In this document: piece by piece, positions 52,267-60,500 of the stretch
Position numbering within the stretch: position 1 is the first letter of the stretch
How the letters are laid out: every line of letters begins with the position of its first letter
Source: Arsenicicoccus sp. oral taxon 190
GTDB lineage: Bacteria > Actinomycetota > Actinomycetes > Actinomycetales > Dermatophilaceae
Direction of reading: 5' to 3'
NCBI RefSeq assembly: GCF_001189535.1
Contig: NZ_CP012070.1
Coordinates: 2,852,001-2,916,000 of the forward strand
DNA length: 64,000 nucleotides
Made by a program: the position numbers and the translations under genes
Notes under the pieces: generated by a model
The model's database searches: none
What the model was told of the DNA's origin: nothing
What the model saw: only the letters and a program-made list of their open reading frames with translations

Positions 52267-53616
52267 TCAGCGCGCGAGGTCGCGCAGCCGCTGCTGCCAG
52301 CCCGCCAGGAGCTCGTCCGGCGTCGTGCCCAGCCGTGACCACGCCTGCTCGGCCGGCATCCCCGAGCCGAGATCACGGTAGAACCGCGTGACCGCCGGCT
52401 CCCCCCGCGTCGCGACGAGGTGCTCGACGACCAGCCACGCCTCGTCGTAGGCGCCCGAGGTCACCTCCTGCCCGAACCGGCCGTCGCCCGGAAGCGTGCT
52501 CGGCACCCGGCCCTGCCGGACCGTCGCGAGCAGCTCCGGCGCCGCCTTGCGCGGGTCGACGTCCAGCCCCGCGTAGGACACGTGCACGGCATACCCCTCC
52601 GACAGCCACTGAGGGACCGCGTGGGTGGTGGAGGCCCGGACGAGCAGGTGCGTCAGCTCGTGCGTGAGGATGATGCGTCGGCCCTGCTCGCCGAGGCGGG
52701 GCCAGCTGGCGGGGTTGATGACGACGCGGTCGCCCCGCGCGACCCGGCCGGTCTGCAGCAGGCCCGAGGTCACGGCCCCGACCTCGGCGGAACGCGCCGC
52801 GTCCCGCCCCGTCAGCGCCGCGAACTCCGCCGTCGTGGCCGGCACGACCACCACCGGCGGCCGGGCCCCGGAGCCCCAGCTGCGCTCCACGGTGCGCCGA
52901 GCCGCCCCCAGGGCTGAGGCGTAGTCGTCCAGCCGGCGGGCGTCGGCGCTCCCGGCGACCAGGCCGTCAGGGGTCGCCCGCACACCGACCCGCGGCAGGT
53001 CGAAGAGCTGGCGGGCGGTGCCGGGGTCGTCGTCGTCCACGAGCAGCCAGGACGTGCCGGAGTGCCGCACGGTGAGTCGCAGCGGATAGCTGGCGACCTC
53101 GGCGTCGTAGCCCCGGAGCGCCCACCGGCCGATCACGTCGACCACGAGCGTGCCGGGCGGGGTCGTCGAGCGGGCTGAATCGGAGGAGACAGTGGTGGCG
53201 GTGGTGGTGCTGGTGGTGGAGGTAGAGGACGTGGCGGTGGTGGCGGGAGTGGTTGCAGTGGGGGTCGTGGTGGCGGTGGGGCCGACCACCTGGAAACCCA
53301 CCCGTTCGACCGGCAGCACCTGCGTCGCGGCGAGCACTCGCCGCTGCCGGTCCCGGTAGGCCGAGGCCGCCGGGTCGAGGTCGGCCAACCAGCCCTGCTC
53401 GTCACCGCGGGCGGCCGCGGCGGCCCGGCGGTCCAGCACCTCCTGGAGGCCGGCGAGGGGTGCGGTGCTCGCCCGGCTCGGCGCGGCAGGTCTCGCGGGC
53501 TGCGTCGGGAACCAGGCCGTGAGGGCTGCGACGACCGCCACGACCAGGCCTCCTGCCACGGCGGCAGCCACCGCGAAGGGCCGCCAGCGGTGGCCGGTGG
53601 ATCGGGCGCCCCTCAT
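52267..53616 (-). CDS. Membrane-anchored peptidase-MA-like zinc metalloprotease
   Basis: The 449-residue protein has a transmembrane helix at about 13-35 and an external catalytic part with IILTHELTHLLV (zinc-binding HExxH near 312) and WLSEGYAVHVS with the third ligand Glu. The N-terminal external domain (50-160) is interrupted by a Thr/Ser-rich stretch at about 114-152. The substrate is unknown; an envelope role is likely. The ATG at 53616 has TAGGGT seven bases upstream, so the message is probably leaderless. Its stop lies two bases from the convergent fadD stop. Confidence 0.78.
   Translation of the reverse strand: MRGARSTGHRWRPFAVAAAVAGGLVVAVVAALTAWFPTQPARPAAPSRASTAPLAGLQEVLDRRAAAAARGDEQGWLADLDPAASAYRDRQRRVLAATQVLPVERVGFQVVGPTATTTPTATTPATTATSSTSTTSTTTATTVSSDSARSTTPPGTLVVDVIGRWALRGYDAEVASYPLRLTVRHSGTSWLLVDDDDPGTARQLFDLPRVGVRATPDGLVAGSADARRLDDYASALGAARRTVERSWGSGARPPVVVVPATTAEFAALTGRDAARSAEVGAVTSGLLQTGRVARGDRVVINPASWPRLGEQGRRIILTHELTHLLVRASTTHAVPQWLSEGYAVHVSYAGLDVDPRKAAPELLATVRQGRVPSTLPGDGRFGQEVTSGAYDEAWLVVEHLVATRGEPAVTRFYRDLGSGMPAEQAWSRLGTTPDELLAGWQQRLRDLAR
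53161..53277. repeat. Simple-sequence tract encoding the Thr/Ser-rich insert
   Basis: The plus strand reads as irregular repeats of GTGGTGG and GGCGGTGG; the coding strand gives runs such as TATTTPTATTPATTATS and STSTTSTTTATT. Such tracts change length easily by slippage. Confidence 0.7.
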
Positions 53617-53623
53617 GGGCCAC

Positions 53624-53629
53624 ACCCTA
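53624..53629 (-). promoter_or_regulatory. -10 element for leaderless metalloprotease gene
   Basis: TAGGGT on the minus strand, seven bases before the ATG at 53616. It lies between the two minus-strand genes. Confidence 0.6.
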
Positions 53630-53640
53630 GCGACCGCGGG

Positions 53641-53874
53641 TCACCCGGCCCGGGACGCGGCGACGGGCGTCAGGGGCAGCGCCCGCGCAGGCTCGAGGCG
53701 GGCGCGCAGGCCACGGGCCTGGTCCCGGCCGAGCAGCCCGGCCCCGACGAACTCGGCCACGACGGCTGACTCCCGGGGGTCCAGCGCCACGGACGGGCCG
53801 TCGACCAGCGCGCTCACCATGCAGTCACGACAGGCGTCACCCCGGGCGGGGCAGGTGCGGCACTCCAGCAGCAT
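53641..53874 (-). CDS. Small Cys4 protein, actinobacterial, function unknown
   Basis: The 77-residue protein has CRTCPARGDACRDCMVSAL, two Cys-x2-Cys pairs (5, 8 and 15, 18) that should bind zinc or an iron-sulfur centre, then an acidic helical segment (LDPRESAVVAEFVGAGLL). Similar small Cys-rich proteins occur in many actinobacteria. The ATG at 53874 is preceded by AAGGAGAG. The gene is divergent from the exonuclease fusion gene, with 172 bases between. A loose dyad in that gap could be a control site. Confidence 0.65.
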   Translation of the reverse strand: MLLECRTCPARGDACRDCMVSALVDGPSVALDPRESAVVAEFVGAGLLGRDQARGLRARLEPARALPLTPVAASRAG

Positions 53875-53981
53875 GGGTCTCTCCTTCGCTCGGTGCTCCC
53901 GCGACCCCGCCCTCGCCGGGCGGCGGGTCCGGGGCGGTCGACCCGACCGGGCCGACGTGGAGGACGCTACGGACGACCACT

Positions 53982-54021
53982 GACACACCCCCTGCGAGAG
54001 GCGTCCTGCCGGGGGTCTGTC
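53982..54021. promoter_or_regulatory. Imperfect inverted repeat in a divergent promoter region
   Basis: GACACACCCCC (53982-53992) and GGGGGTCTGTC (54011-54021) match in nine of eleven paired positions with 18 bases between. It lies 13 bases before the -10 box of the exonuclease gene, so it could bind a regulator of either gene. Confidence 0.35.
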
Positions 54022-54033
54022 GGTGCTCCGCCC

Positions 54034-54039
54034 TAGTGT
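54034..54039 (+). promoter_or_regulatory. -10 element for leaderless exonuclease fusion gene
   Basis: TAGTGT ends seven bases before the ATG at 54047. Confidence 0.6.
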
Positions 54040-54046
54040 CTGGCCC

Positions 54047-55855
54047 ATGAGCTCGACCTCCCTGATCGCCGCGACCCGGCACCGCTCCCCCTCCGGGGCC
54101 ACCGCGGTGCAGGGCACCTTCGACGAGCTGGGCCCGACGCTGGCGGAGACGACCTTCGTCGTCGTCGACCTGGAGACGACCGGCGGCAGCCCCGCGACCA
54201 GCGCCATCACCGAGATCGGCGCCGTCAAGGTGCGCGGCGGCGTCGAGCTCGGGGAGTTCCAGACCCTGGTCAACCCCGCCTCACGGATCCCGGCCTTCAT
54301 CTCGGTCCTGACCGGCATCACCGACGCGATGGTGGCCGACGCCCCGAGCATCCGGGAGGTGCTGCCCGCGTTCCTGGAGTTCGCCGGCGACGCGGTCCTC
54401 GTGGCCCACAACGCGCGCTTCGACGTCGGCTTCCTCCGCTCCGCCGCCGAGCGGCAGGGCCTGCCGTGGCACGAGCCGGTGGTGCTGGACACCGTCCACC
54501 TCGCCCGCCAGCTCGTGTCCCGCGACGAGGTCCCCAACCACAAGCTCGGCACCCTGGCCGCGCTCTTCTCCACACGCACGACCCCCGACCACCGCGCCCT
54601 GCACGACGCGCGTGCCACCGTCGACGTCCTGCACGCCCTGATCGGCCGCGTCGGCAACCAGGGCGTCACCACGCTCGCGGAGCTGCGCACCTTCACCTCC
54701 CGGGTGACGCCCGCGCAGCGTCGCAAGCGCCACCTCGCCGACGGCCTGCCCACGGGGCCCGGCGTCTACGTCTTCCGCGACGGCCACGGGCGGGCGCTCT
54801 ACGTCGGCACCTCCCACGACATCCGGTCGCGCGTGCGGACCTACTTCACCGCCTCGGAGCGCCGCAGCCGCATGGCCGAGATGGTGGGGCTCGCCGAGTC
54901 CGTCACCCCGATCGTGTGCGCCACCCGCCTCGAGGCGCAGGTCCGCGAGCTGCGCCTCATCGCCCAGCACCAGCCCCGCTACAACCGACGCTCGCGCCAC
55001 CCCGACAAGGTGGTGTGGGTCAAGCTGACCGACGAGCCGTTCCCCCGCCTGTCGCTCGTGCGCGAGGTGCGCGACGACGCGGCCACCTACTGCGGCCCGT
55101 TCACCTCCCGGGCCGCTGCCGAGGACGCCGTCGCCGCCATCCACGAGGCGCTCCCGCTCCGTCGCTGCACCACCCGTCTCGGGCTGCGGCCACGCGGCAC
55201 GGCCTGCGCGCTCGCGGAGCTGGGTCGCTGCGGCGCCCCGTGCACCGGGCAGCAGTCCCGCGACGACTACGCCGTGGTCGTCGCCGCGGCCCGGGCGGTG
55301 CTGCGCGACGACAGCCGTCATGTCGTGGGCCGGCTGGAGGAGCGGATGGCCCGCCTGTCCGCCGACGAGCGGTTCGAGGAGGCGGTGACGGTCCGCGACC
55401 GTCTGATGGCGCTCGTCCGAGGGGCGCGTCGCGCCCAGCGGCTCGACCCGCTGGCCGGGACCCGCGAGGTCGTCGCGGCTCGTCGGGTCGTCACCGGCGG
55501 CTGGGAGGTGGTGTGCGTCCGTCACGGGCGCCTCGCCGGCACGACGACGACACCACCGGGCGCCGACCCGATGCCCCACATCGCGGCCCTGCGCCAGAGC
55601 GCCGAGGACGTGCCCGCCCCTCCTCCCGGGAGGCGCGCCGCCTCGGCGGAGGAGATGGAGCTGGTGCTGCGGTGGCTCGAGGGGGACGACGTCCGGCTCG
55701 TCGAGCTGGACGGCCGGTGGAACTGCCCCACCGGCGGCGCCGAGGGCGCCCACGCCCGGCTCGAGCCCAAGGCGACGGCGGCCCGCGACTTCCACGCGGA
55801 CGCCCCGTGGCCCAGGGTCCCGGGGCTGCCGACGCGCACTAGGCTGGGCGCATGA
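54047..55855 (+). CDS. DEDDh exonuclease fused to UvrC-like GIY-YIG nuclease
   Basis: The 602-residue protein has an N-terminal proofreading-type exonuclease (about 35-205: VVVDLETTGG, LVAHNARFDVGFL, HDARATVDVLHAL) and a UvrC-like second half (about 235-480): GPGVYVFRDG with ALYVGTSHDI (GIY-YIG nuclease), four cysteines spaced 12, 7 and 3 apart (RRCTT, TACAL, GRCGAPC) that match the UvrC iron-sulfur cluster, and a UVR-like helix pair (RFEEAVTVRDRLMAL). UvrC's C-terminal RNase-H-like nuclease is absent. The Mycobacterium homologue is Rv2191. A role in DNA repair or end processing is inferred. The ATG has TAGTGT seven bases upstream; the end overlaps the next start by four bases. Confidence 0.85.
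   Translation: MSSTSLIAATRHRSPSGATAVQGTFDELGPTLAETTFVVVDLETTGGSPATSAITEIGAVKVRGGVELGEFQTLVNPASRIPAFISVLTGITDAMVADAPSIREVLPAFLEFAGDAVLVAHNARFDVGFLRSAAERQGLPWHEPVVLDTVHLARQLVSRDEVPNHKLGTLAALFSTRTTPDHRALHDARATVDVLHALIGRVGNQGVTTLAELRTFTSRVTPAQRRKRHLADGLPTGPGVYVFRDGHGRALYVGTSHDIRSRVRTYFTASERRSRMAEMVGLAESVTPIVCATRLEAQVRELRLIAQHQPRYNRRSRHPDKVVWVKLTDEPFPRLSLVREVRDDAATYCGPFTSRAAAEDAVAAIHEALPLRRCTTRLGLRPRGTACALAELGRCGAPCTGQQSRDDYAVVVAAARAVLRDDSRHVVGRLEERMARLSADERFEEAVTVRDRLMALVRGARRAQRLDPLAGTREVVAARRVVTGGWEVVCVRHGRLAGTTTTPPGADPMPHIAALRQSAEDVPAPPPGRRAASAEEMELVLRWLEGDDVRLVELDGRWNCPTGGAEGAHARLEPKATAARDFHADAPWPRVPGLPTRTRLGA
55840..55845 (+). promoter_or_regulatory. -10 element for leaderless AsnC-like gene
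   Basis: TAGGCT ends six bases before the ATG at 55852, inside the last codons of the exonuclease gene, so the small gene can be transcribed alone as well as by read-through. Confidence 0.6.
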
Positions 55856-56133
55856 TCTCCGCCATCGTGCTCATCAACGTCGACGTCGACCGCATCCCCG
55901 AGGTCGCGGAGGCCATCGCCGACCTCGACGGCGTGACCGAGGTCTACTCCGTCACGGGGGGCGCCGACCTCATCGCCATGGTGCGGGTGCAGCAGCACGA
56001 GGAGTTCGCCGACGTCATCGCCGATCGCTTGAGCAAGGTCGACGGCGTCCAGTCGACGCAGACGCACATCGCGTTCCGCACCTACTCCAAGCACGACCTG
56101 GAGGCGGCCTTCAGCCTGGGTTTCGACGGCTGA
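55852..56133 (+). CDS. Stand-alone Lrp/AsnC ligand-binding (RAM) domain protein
   Basis: The 93-residue protein is the effector-binding half of an Lrp/AsnC regulator (AIVLINVDVDRIPEVAEAI, VYSVTGGADLIAMVRV, VDGVQSTQTHIAFRTYSK) without a DNA-binding domain. Such single domains bind amino acids and can modulate full-length regulators or enzymes. The ATG overlaps the end of the exonuclease gene by four bases and also has its own TAGGCT box six bases upstream. The convergent trpD gene makes an amino-acid-sensing role attractive but unproved. Confidence 0.82.
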   Translation: MISAIVLINVDVDRIPEVAEAIADLDGVTEVYSVTGGADLIAMVRVQQHEEFADVIADRLSKVDGVQSTQTHIAFRTYSKHDLEAAFSLGFDG

Positions 56134-56139
56134 CGCCTG

Positions 56140-56160
56140 GCCGGCGCCCAGTGCGCCGGC
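56140..56160. terminator. Hairpin between AsnC-like and trpD genes
   Basis: GCCGGCGC (56140-56147) pairs perfectly with 56153-56160 around a five-base loop, seven bases after the AsnC-like stop; no T-run follows. Confidence 0.55.
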
Positions 56161-56208
56161 AGAACCGCGGGCCGACGACCACGAGCACGGGCCCGGGCCC
56201 GCCAGCCC

Positions 56209-57288
56209 TCACCCTCGAGCTGAGGTGGAGGCGACCCAGCGTTGCAGGACGGCCGCTGCGGCCCCGCTGTCCAAGGCTCGCCGTGCGGCCGCGACACCGG
56301 CGTCGACCTGCTCGACCCACGGCTGGTCCCCTGCGCTCTCCGAGCCGGCCACGGCCAGCGCCATCCCGGCGTTGAGCAGCACCGCGTCCCGGACCGGGCC
56401 GGCCTCCCCGGCCAGCACCGACCGCACGACGCCGGCGTTGTGGGGGGCATCGCCTCCCACCAGGGTCGACAGCTCGTGCCGCGCGAAGCCCAGGTCCGCA
56501 GGGTCCAACGTGTGCTCCGTCACGCCACCGTCCGCCACCCACCACACCGACGTCGTGGTCGACACGGTGACCTCGTCGAGGCCGTCGTCCCCGCGGAAGA
56601 CCGCAGCCCTGGCCCCCCGGCCGGCGAAGACACCGGCCATGAGGGGCGCCATACGGGCATCGGCGCAGCCGACCGCGGCGAAGGTGGGCCGGGCCGGGTT
56701 GGTGAGCGGGCCGAGGAAGTTGAAGGCGGTGCCGACACCCAGCTCACGCCGCGGGACCGCCGCGTTGGCCATCGACGGGTGGAAGGCGTTGGCGAAGCAG
56801 AAGGTGATCCCCGCCTCGTGCGCGACCTCCGCGACGGCCTCGGGCGGCAGGGTCAGCGACACCCCGAGCGCCTCGAGGACGTCCGCCGAGCCCGACCGGG
56901 AGGAGGAGGCGCGGTTGCCGTGCTTGACGACCCGCACCCCCGCCCCTGCCACGACGAGGGCGGACATGGTGGAGATGTTGACCGTGTTGGCGCGGTCACC
57001 GCCCGTCCCCACGATGTCCAGGGTCTCCCCCGGCACCGTGATCGCGCGGGCGTGGGCGAGCATCTCGTCCGCCAGGCCGCGCATCTCGTCGGCGCTCTCC
57101 CCCTTGACCCGCAGCGCCATGAGGAAGCCGCCGGCCTGCGCCGGGGTGGCCGCCCCCGACATGATCTGGTCCATCGCCCAGCGAGCCTCGTCGACGGACA
57201 GGTCCTGGCCCGCGACGAGGCTGCTCAGGACCCCCGGCCAGCTGCTGGCCGTCGGGGCGGGCGTCGGCGCCGCCGGGTCGCCGGTCAC
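56209..57288 (-). CDS. trpD: Anthranilate phosphoribosyltransferase
   Basis: The 359-residue enzyme joins anthranilate to phosphoribosyl diphosphate in tryptophan synthesis. It shows DIVGTGGDRANTVNIST (phosphate loop), VVKHGNRASSSRSGSADVLE, and GPLTNPARP, all typical. It is the only tryptophan gene in the window. I chose GTG at 57288 because it overlaps the upstream stop by four bases (GTGA), as many pairs here do; the ATG at 57327 would add 13 residues inside the regulator gene. Confidence 0.88.
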   Translation of the reverse strand: MTGDPAAPTPAPTASSWPGVLSSLVAGQDLSVDEARWAMDQIMSGAATPAQAGGFLMALRVKGESADEMRGLADEMLAHARAITVPGETLDIVGTGGDRANTVNISTMSALVVAGAGVRVVKHGNRASSSRSGSADVLEALGVSLTLPPEAVAEVAHEAGITFCFANAFHPSMANAAVPRRELGVGTAFNFLGPLTNPARPTFAAVGCADARMAPLMAGVFAGRGARAAVFRGDDGLDEVTVSTTTSVWWVADGGVTEHTLDPADLGFARHELSTLVGGDAPHNAGVVRSVLAGEAGPVRDAVLLNAGMALAVAGSESAGDQPWVEQVDAGVAAARRALDSGAAAAVLQRWVASTSARG

Positions 57289-57728
57289 GCCGGAGCGTGC
57301 TGCCGCTGCCGGCGCACCAGCTCGCATACGCCCGTCGCCAGCGCCAGCGGGTCGAGCGGCTGCGGCACGGCGAGGTCGGCCTGAGACCAGGCGGCCAGCC
57401 AGCTGTCCTGGGGGCGTCCGGTGAGCACCAGGATCGGGGGGCAGTCGTAGATCTCGTTCTTCATCTGCCGGGCCAGACCCATGCCGCCCACCTTGGCGGC
57501 CTCGCCGTCGAGGATGAGCAGGTCGAAGGAGCCGTTCTCGGCGTCACGCAGCGCCATCTCGCCGGTGGCGACCTCGTGCCAGGCCTCGATGGAGACGTCC
57601 CTGGCCGGGCGCCGACCCACGGCGAGCCGCACCTTGTCGCGGGTCGTCGAGTCGTCGGAGTAGAGCAGGACCCGCAGTCCGCGCGGTGCCCCCGGGTCGC
57701 TGGTGCTGGCAGTGTGGCTGGCGCTCAT
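57285..57728 (-). CDS. Stand-alone response-regulator receiver-like protein
   Basis: The 147-residue protein is a single receiver-like domain: LRVLLYSDDSTTRDKVRLAV gives the acidic pair, FDLLILDGEAAKVGG the phosphoacceptor Asp, and ILVLTGRPQDSW the switch Thr. The usual Lys near the end is not obvious (ADLAVPQPLDPLA lies where KPF would be), so phosphorylation may be atypical. No output domain is present. It precedes trpD with a four-base overlap and is divergent from ctaE, a layout I recall in other actinobacteria. TAAGAT seven bases before the ATG suggests a leaderless message. Confidence 0.78.
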   Translation of the reverse strand: MSASHTASTSDPGAPRGLRVLLYSDDSTTRDKVRLAVGRRPARDVSIEAWHEVATGEMALRDAENGSFDLLILDGEAAKVGGMGLARQMKNEIYDCPPILVLTGRPQDSWLAAWSQADLAVPQPLDPLALATGVCELVRRQRQHAPA

Positions 57729-57735
57729 GGCGCCG

Positions 57736-57741
57736 ATCTTA
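57736..57741 (-). promoter_or_regulatory. -10 element for leaderless receiver gene
   Basis: TAAGAT on the minus strand, seven bases before the ATG at 57728. Confidence 0.6.
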
Positions 57742-57862
57742 GCCCGCACGCGCCCCGGTCTCGGCCGGAGCCGGCCCGTGCCGGGTCCCCGTCCTACGGC
57801 GGCGCGACATTCCACGGCGCCGTTGTTGGGCAAGAGTCCGCGTTATGGGGCAAGATGGCCGG

Positions 57863-58513
57863 GTGTCGACTGCATCCGCTGTGCAACCCAGCCCTCATCA
57901 CCACGCCGCGCTAGGCCCGGCCACGCGCCCCAACCTCGTGTCCGTGGGCACGATCGTGTGGCTCTCCAGCGAGCTCATGTTCTTCGCGGGCCTGTTCGCG
58001 ATGTACTTCACGATCCGCGGCGTCGTGCCGGAGCAGTGGGCCGCCGAGACGCCCAAGCACAACGTGCTCTTCGCCGGAGTCAACACGCTGATCCTGGTGA
58101 TTTCCTCGGTGTGGTGCCAGCTCGGCGTGATGAAGGCCGAGCAGGGGCAGGCCGGGCGCACCGGCTCGCTGCTGCAGGTCGGCCGCTGGGGCATGCGCGA
58201 GTGGTACGTCCTCACCTACATCTTCGGAGCCATCTTCGTCTCCGGCCAGGCGTGGGAATACGCCAAGCTGTGCAGCGAGGGCATCACGCTCTCCTCCAAC
58301 GGCTACGGCTCGGTCTTCTACATGACCACCGGCTTCCACGCCATCCACGTGACCGGTGGCCTCATCGCCTTCCTGCTGATCATCGCGCGGAGCTTCACGG
58401 CCCGCCGCTACACCCACGCCCAGGCGGCCGGCGCGATCGTCACCTCCTACTACTGGCACTTCGTCGACGTCGTGTGGATCGCCCTCTTCGCGGTGATCTA
58501 CCTCCTCAAGTGA
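57863..58513 (+). CDS. ctaE: Cytochrome c oxidase subunit III
   Basis: The 216-residue membrane protein is subunit III of the aa3-type oxidase. It has five hydrophobic helices with VGTIVWLSSELMFFAGLFAMYF, GQAWEYAKL, TTGFHAIHVTGGL and SYYWHFVDVVWIALFAVIYL, all typical. In actinobacteria it precedes the bcc complex genes, as here, and the proteins form one supercomplex. I chose GTG at 57863 (VSTASAVQPSP) as the family start; CAAGAT lies six bases upstream, close to the leaderless pattern. An ATG at 57845 would add six residues. Subunits I, II and IV are not in this window. Confidence 0.88.
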   Translation: MSTASAVQPSPHHHAALGPATRPNLVSVGTIVWLSSELMFFAGLFAMYFTIRGVVPEQWAAETPKHNVLFAGVNTLILVISSVWCQLGVMKAEQGQAGRTGSLLQVGRWGMREWYVLTYIFGAIFVSGQAWEYAKLCSEGITLSSNGYGSVFYMTTGFHAIHVTGGLIAFLLIIARSFTARRYTHAQAAGAIVTSYYWHFVDVVWIALFAVIYLLK

Positions 58514-58590
58514 GCCCGGCACACCCGGTGCGCACCGACACGCAGACCAGCAGCACCCGCCCCTTGACCGTCGACGACAGGACAACCCCC

Positions 58591-59376
58591 GTGAACCGGT
58601 TGGCAGCCCGGCGCAGGCACCCGGCAACCCTCTTCGTGCTCATCCTGGCCATGCTCCTCACGCTCGGCACGGCCTACGCCGTGGCCCGACCGCAGGGCGC
58701 CACTGCGTCGGCGACCGCGAGCTCGGCCCAGGACGTCGAGGAGGGCAAGAAGCTGTTCCTCGCCAACTGCGCCAGCTGCCACGGCCTCAACGCCGAGGGC
58801 GGCCCCAACGCGCCGACGCTGGCCGGTGTCGGCGCCGCGTCGGTCGACTTCCAGGTCGGCACCGGGCGGATGCCCCTGGCGGCGCCGGGCGTGCAGGCGA
58901 TGCGCAAGGACGTGCAGTTCACCGACGAGCAGATCAAGCAGATGGCCGCGTATGTCGCGAGCCTGGGCAACGGCCCGGCCATCCCCTCCGAGGAGCTGAC
59001 CAACGGTGGCGGCGACGCGGCCAAGGGCGGCGAGATCTACCGCGTCAACTGCGCCATGTGCCACAACGCCGTCGGCGCGGGCGGCGCCCTGACCCGTGGC
59101 AAGTTCGCCCCGACCCTGCGCGGCGTCGAGGGCAAGCACATCTACGAGGCCATGATCACCGGCCCGCAGTCGATGCCGGTGTTCTCCGACGCCAACCTCT
59201 CCCCCGAGGCCAAGCGCGACGTCATCACCTTCCTGCAGCACATGGACCGCGAGGAGAACCCCGGCGGCTTCTCCCTCGGCGCGCTCGGCCCGGTGCCCGA
59301 GGGCCTGCTCGCCTGGACCCTCGGCATCGGCCTGATGATCCTGGCGGCCATCTGGCTCGGCAAGAAGGCGGCCTGA
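58591..59376 (+). CDS. qcrC: Cytochrome bcc complex diheme cytochrome c subunit
   Basis: The 261-residue protein has an N-terminal anchor (about 12-32), two heme c motifs CASCH and CAMCH in tandem cytochrome domains and a C-terminal transmembrane helix (LLAWTLGIGLMILAAIWLG). It carries electrons from the bcc complex straight to the oxidase, so no separate cytochrome c is needed. I chose GTG at 58591 with AGGA upstream. A GTG at 58510 that overlaps the ctaE stop (GTGA) would add 27 residues and is also plausible. Confidence 0.88.
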   Translation: MNRLAARRRHPATLFVLILAMLLTLGTAYAVARPQGATASATASSAQDVEEGKKLFLANCASCHGLNAEGGPNAPTLAGVGAASVDFQVGTGRMPLAAPGVQAMRKDVQFTDEQIKQMAAYVASLGNGPAIPSEELTNGGGDAAKGGEIYRVNCAMCHNAVGAGGALTRGKFAPTLRGVEGKHIYEAMITGPQSMPVFSDANLSPEAKRDVITFLQHMDREENPGGFSLGALGPVPEGLLAWTLGIGLMILAAIWLGKKAA

Positions 59377-59378
59377 CG

Positions 59379-60500
59379 ATGAGCGACCACCCCACCCACT
59401 CCCGTCCTGATGGGGAGCCACACGGCATGACTGATTCCACCGAGTTCGGCAAGGGCGCGGTGCGCCTCGACCAGGGCCACGTCGTCGGCGACGGCGGCAT
59501 CCCCGAGCGCTTCCAGAACCCCGGCCTCCCCCCGCACGTGCACCGGCTGGCGGACGTCGACCCGCGGGCCGCCAAGCGGGCCGAGCGCCAGGTCGCCACC
59601 CTCTTCCTGCTGTCGATCCTGGCGACGCTGGCCTTCGTGGTCGCCTACTTCGCCTTCCCCGTGAGCAAGCTGGTCCCGGTGCCCTTTATCGGCCAGGCCA
59701 GCCCGTCCCACCTGCTGCTGGGGCTCACGCTCGCCGCCAGCCTGTTCTTCATCGGCGCCGGCGCCGTCCACTGGGCCAAGACGCTCATGCCCGACACCGA
59801 GGTGGTCGAGCAGCGGCACCCGCTGCGCAGCTCCGCCGAGGAGCGCGAGGCCTTCACCGAGACCCTGTCCGCCGGCGGCGACGCCGCGCAGATCAACCGT
59901 CGACCGCTGATCAAGGCGACCCTCGGCGGCGCCCTCGGCCTCTTCGCCATCCCGCTGGTGCTCCCGGTGATCGGCGGCCTCGGCCCGCTGCCCGGCAACG
60001 CCCTGTCCACCACCTTCTGGGACGAGAACCACTGGCCCAAGGGTCGCCGCCCCCGCCTGATGCGTGACCCGGAGATGCTCCCGATCAAGGCCGACGAGGT
60101 CACGATCGGGTCCGTCTTCCACGTGCTGCCCGAGGGCATCGACAAGGCCGAGCACCCGCTCGACGAGAAGGGCAAGGCCGCGGTCCTGCTGATGCGGCTC
60201 AACCCCGAGGACCTCAAGGTCAAGAAGGCGCGGGACTGGGGCTACCAGGGCATCGTGGCCTACTCCAAGATCTGCACCCACGTCGGGTGCCCGGTCGGCC
60301 TGTACGAGCAGCAGACCCACCACCTGCTGTGCCCCTGCCACCAGTCGACCTTCGACGTCACGCAGGACTGCAAGGTCATCTTCGGGCCGGCCCACCGGCC
60401 GCTGCCCCAGCTGAAGATCAACGTCGACGACGAGGGCTACCTCGTCGCCGAGTCCGGATTCGCCGAGGCAGTCGGCCCGAGCTTCTGGGAGCGTGGCTGA
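59379..60500 (+). CDS. qcrA: Cytochrome bcc complex Rieske iron-sulfur subunit
   Basis: The 373-residue protein has the actinobacterial layout: a soluble N-terminus, three transmembrane helices (about 70-90, 110-130 and 180-205) and a C-terminal Rieske domain with CTHVGC and CPCHQS binding the 2Fe-2S cluster. It moves electrons from menaquinol to the diheme cytochrome c. The ATG is two bases after the qcrC stop, and the stop shares one base with the qcrB start (TGATG). Confidence 0.9.
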   Translation: MSDHPTHSRPDGEPHGMTDSTEFGKGAVRLDQGHVVGDGGIPERFQNPGLPPHVHRLADVDPRAAKRAERQVATLFLLSILATLAFVVAYFAFPVSKLVPVPFIGQASPSHLLLGLTLAASLFFIGAGAVHWAKTLMPDTEVVEQRHPLRSSAEEREAFTETLSAGGDAAQINRRPLIKATLGGALGLFAIPLVLPVIGGLGPLPGNALSTTFWDENHWPKGRRPRLMRDPEMLPIKADEVTIGSVFHVLPEGIDKAEHPLDEKGKAAVLLMRLNPEDLKVKKARDWGYQGIVAYSKICTHVGCPVGLYEQQTHHLLCPCHQSTFDVTQDCKVIFGPAHRPLPQLKINVDDEGYLVAESGFAEAVGPSFWERG

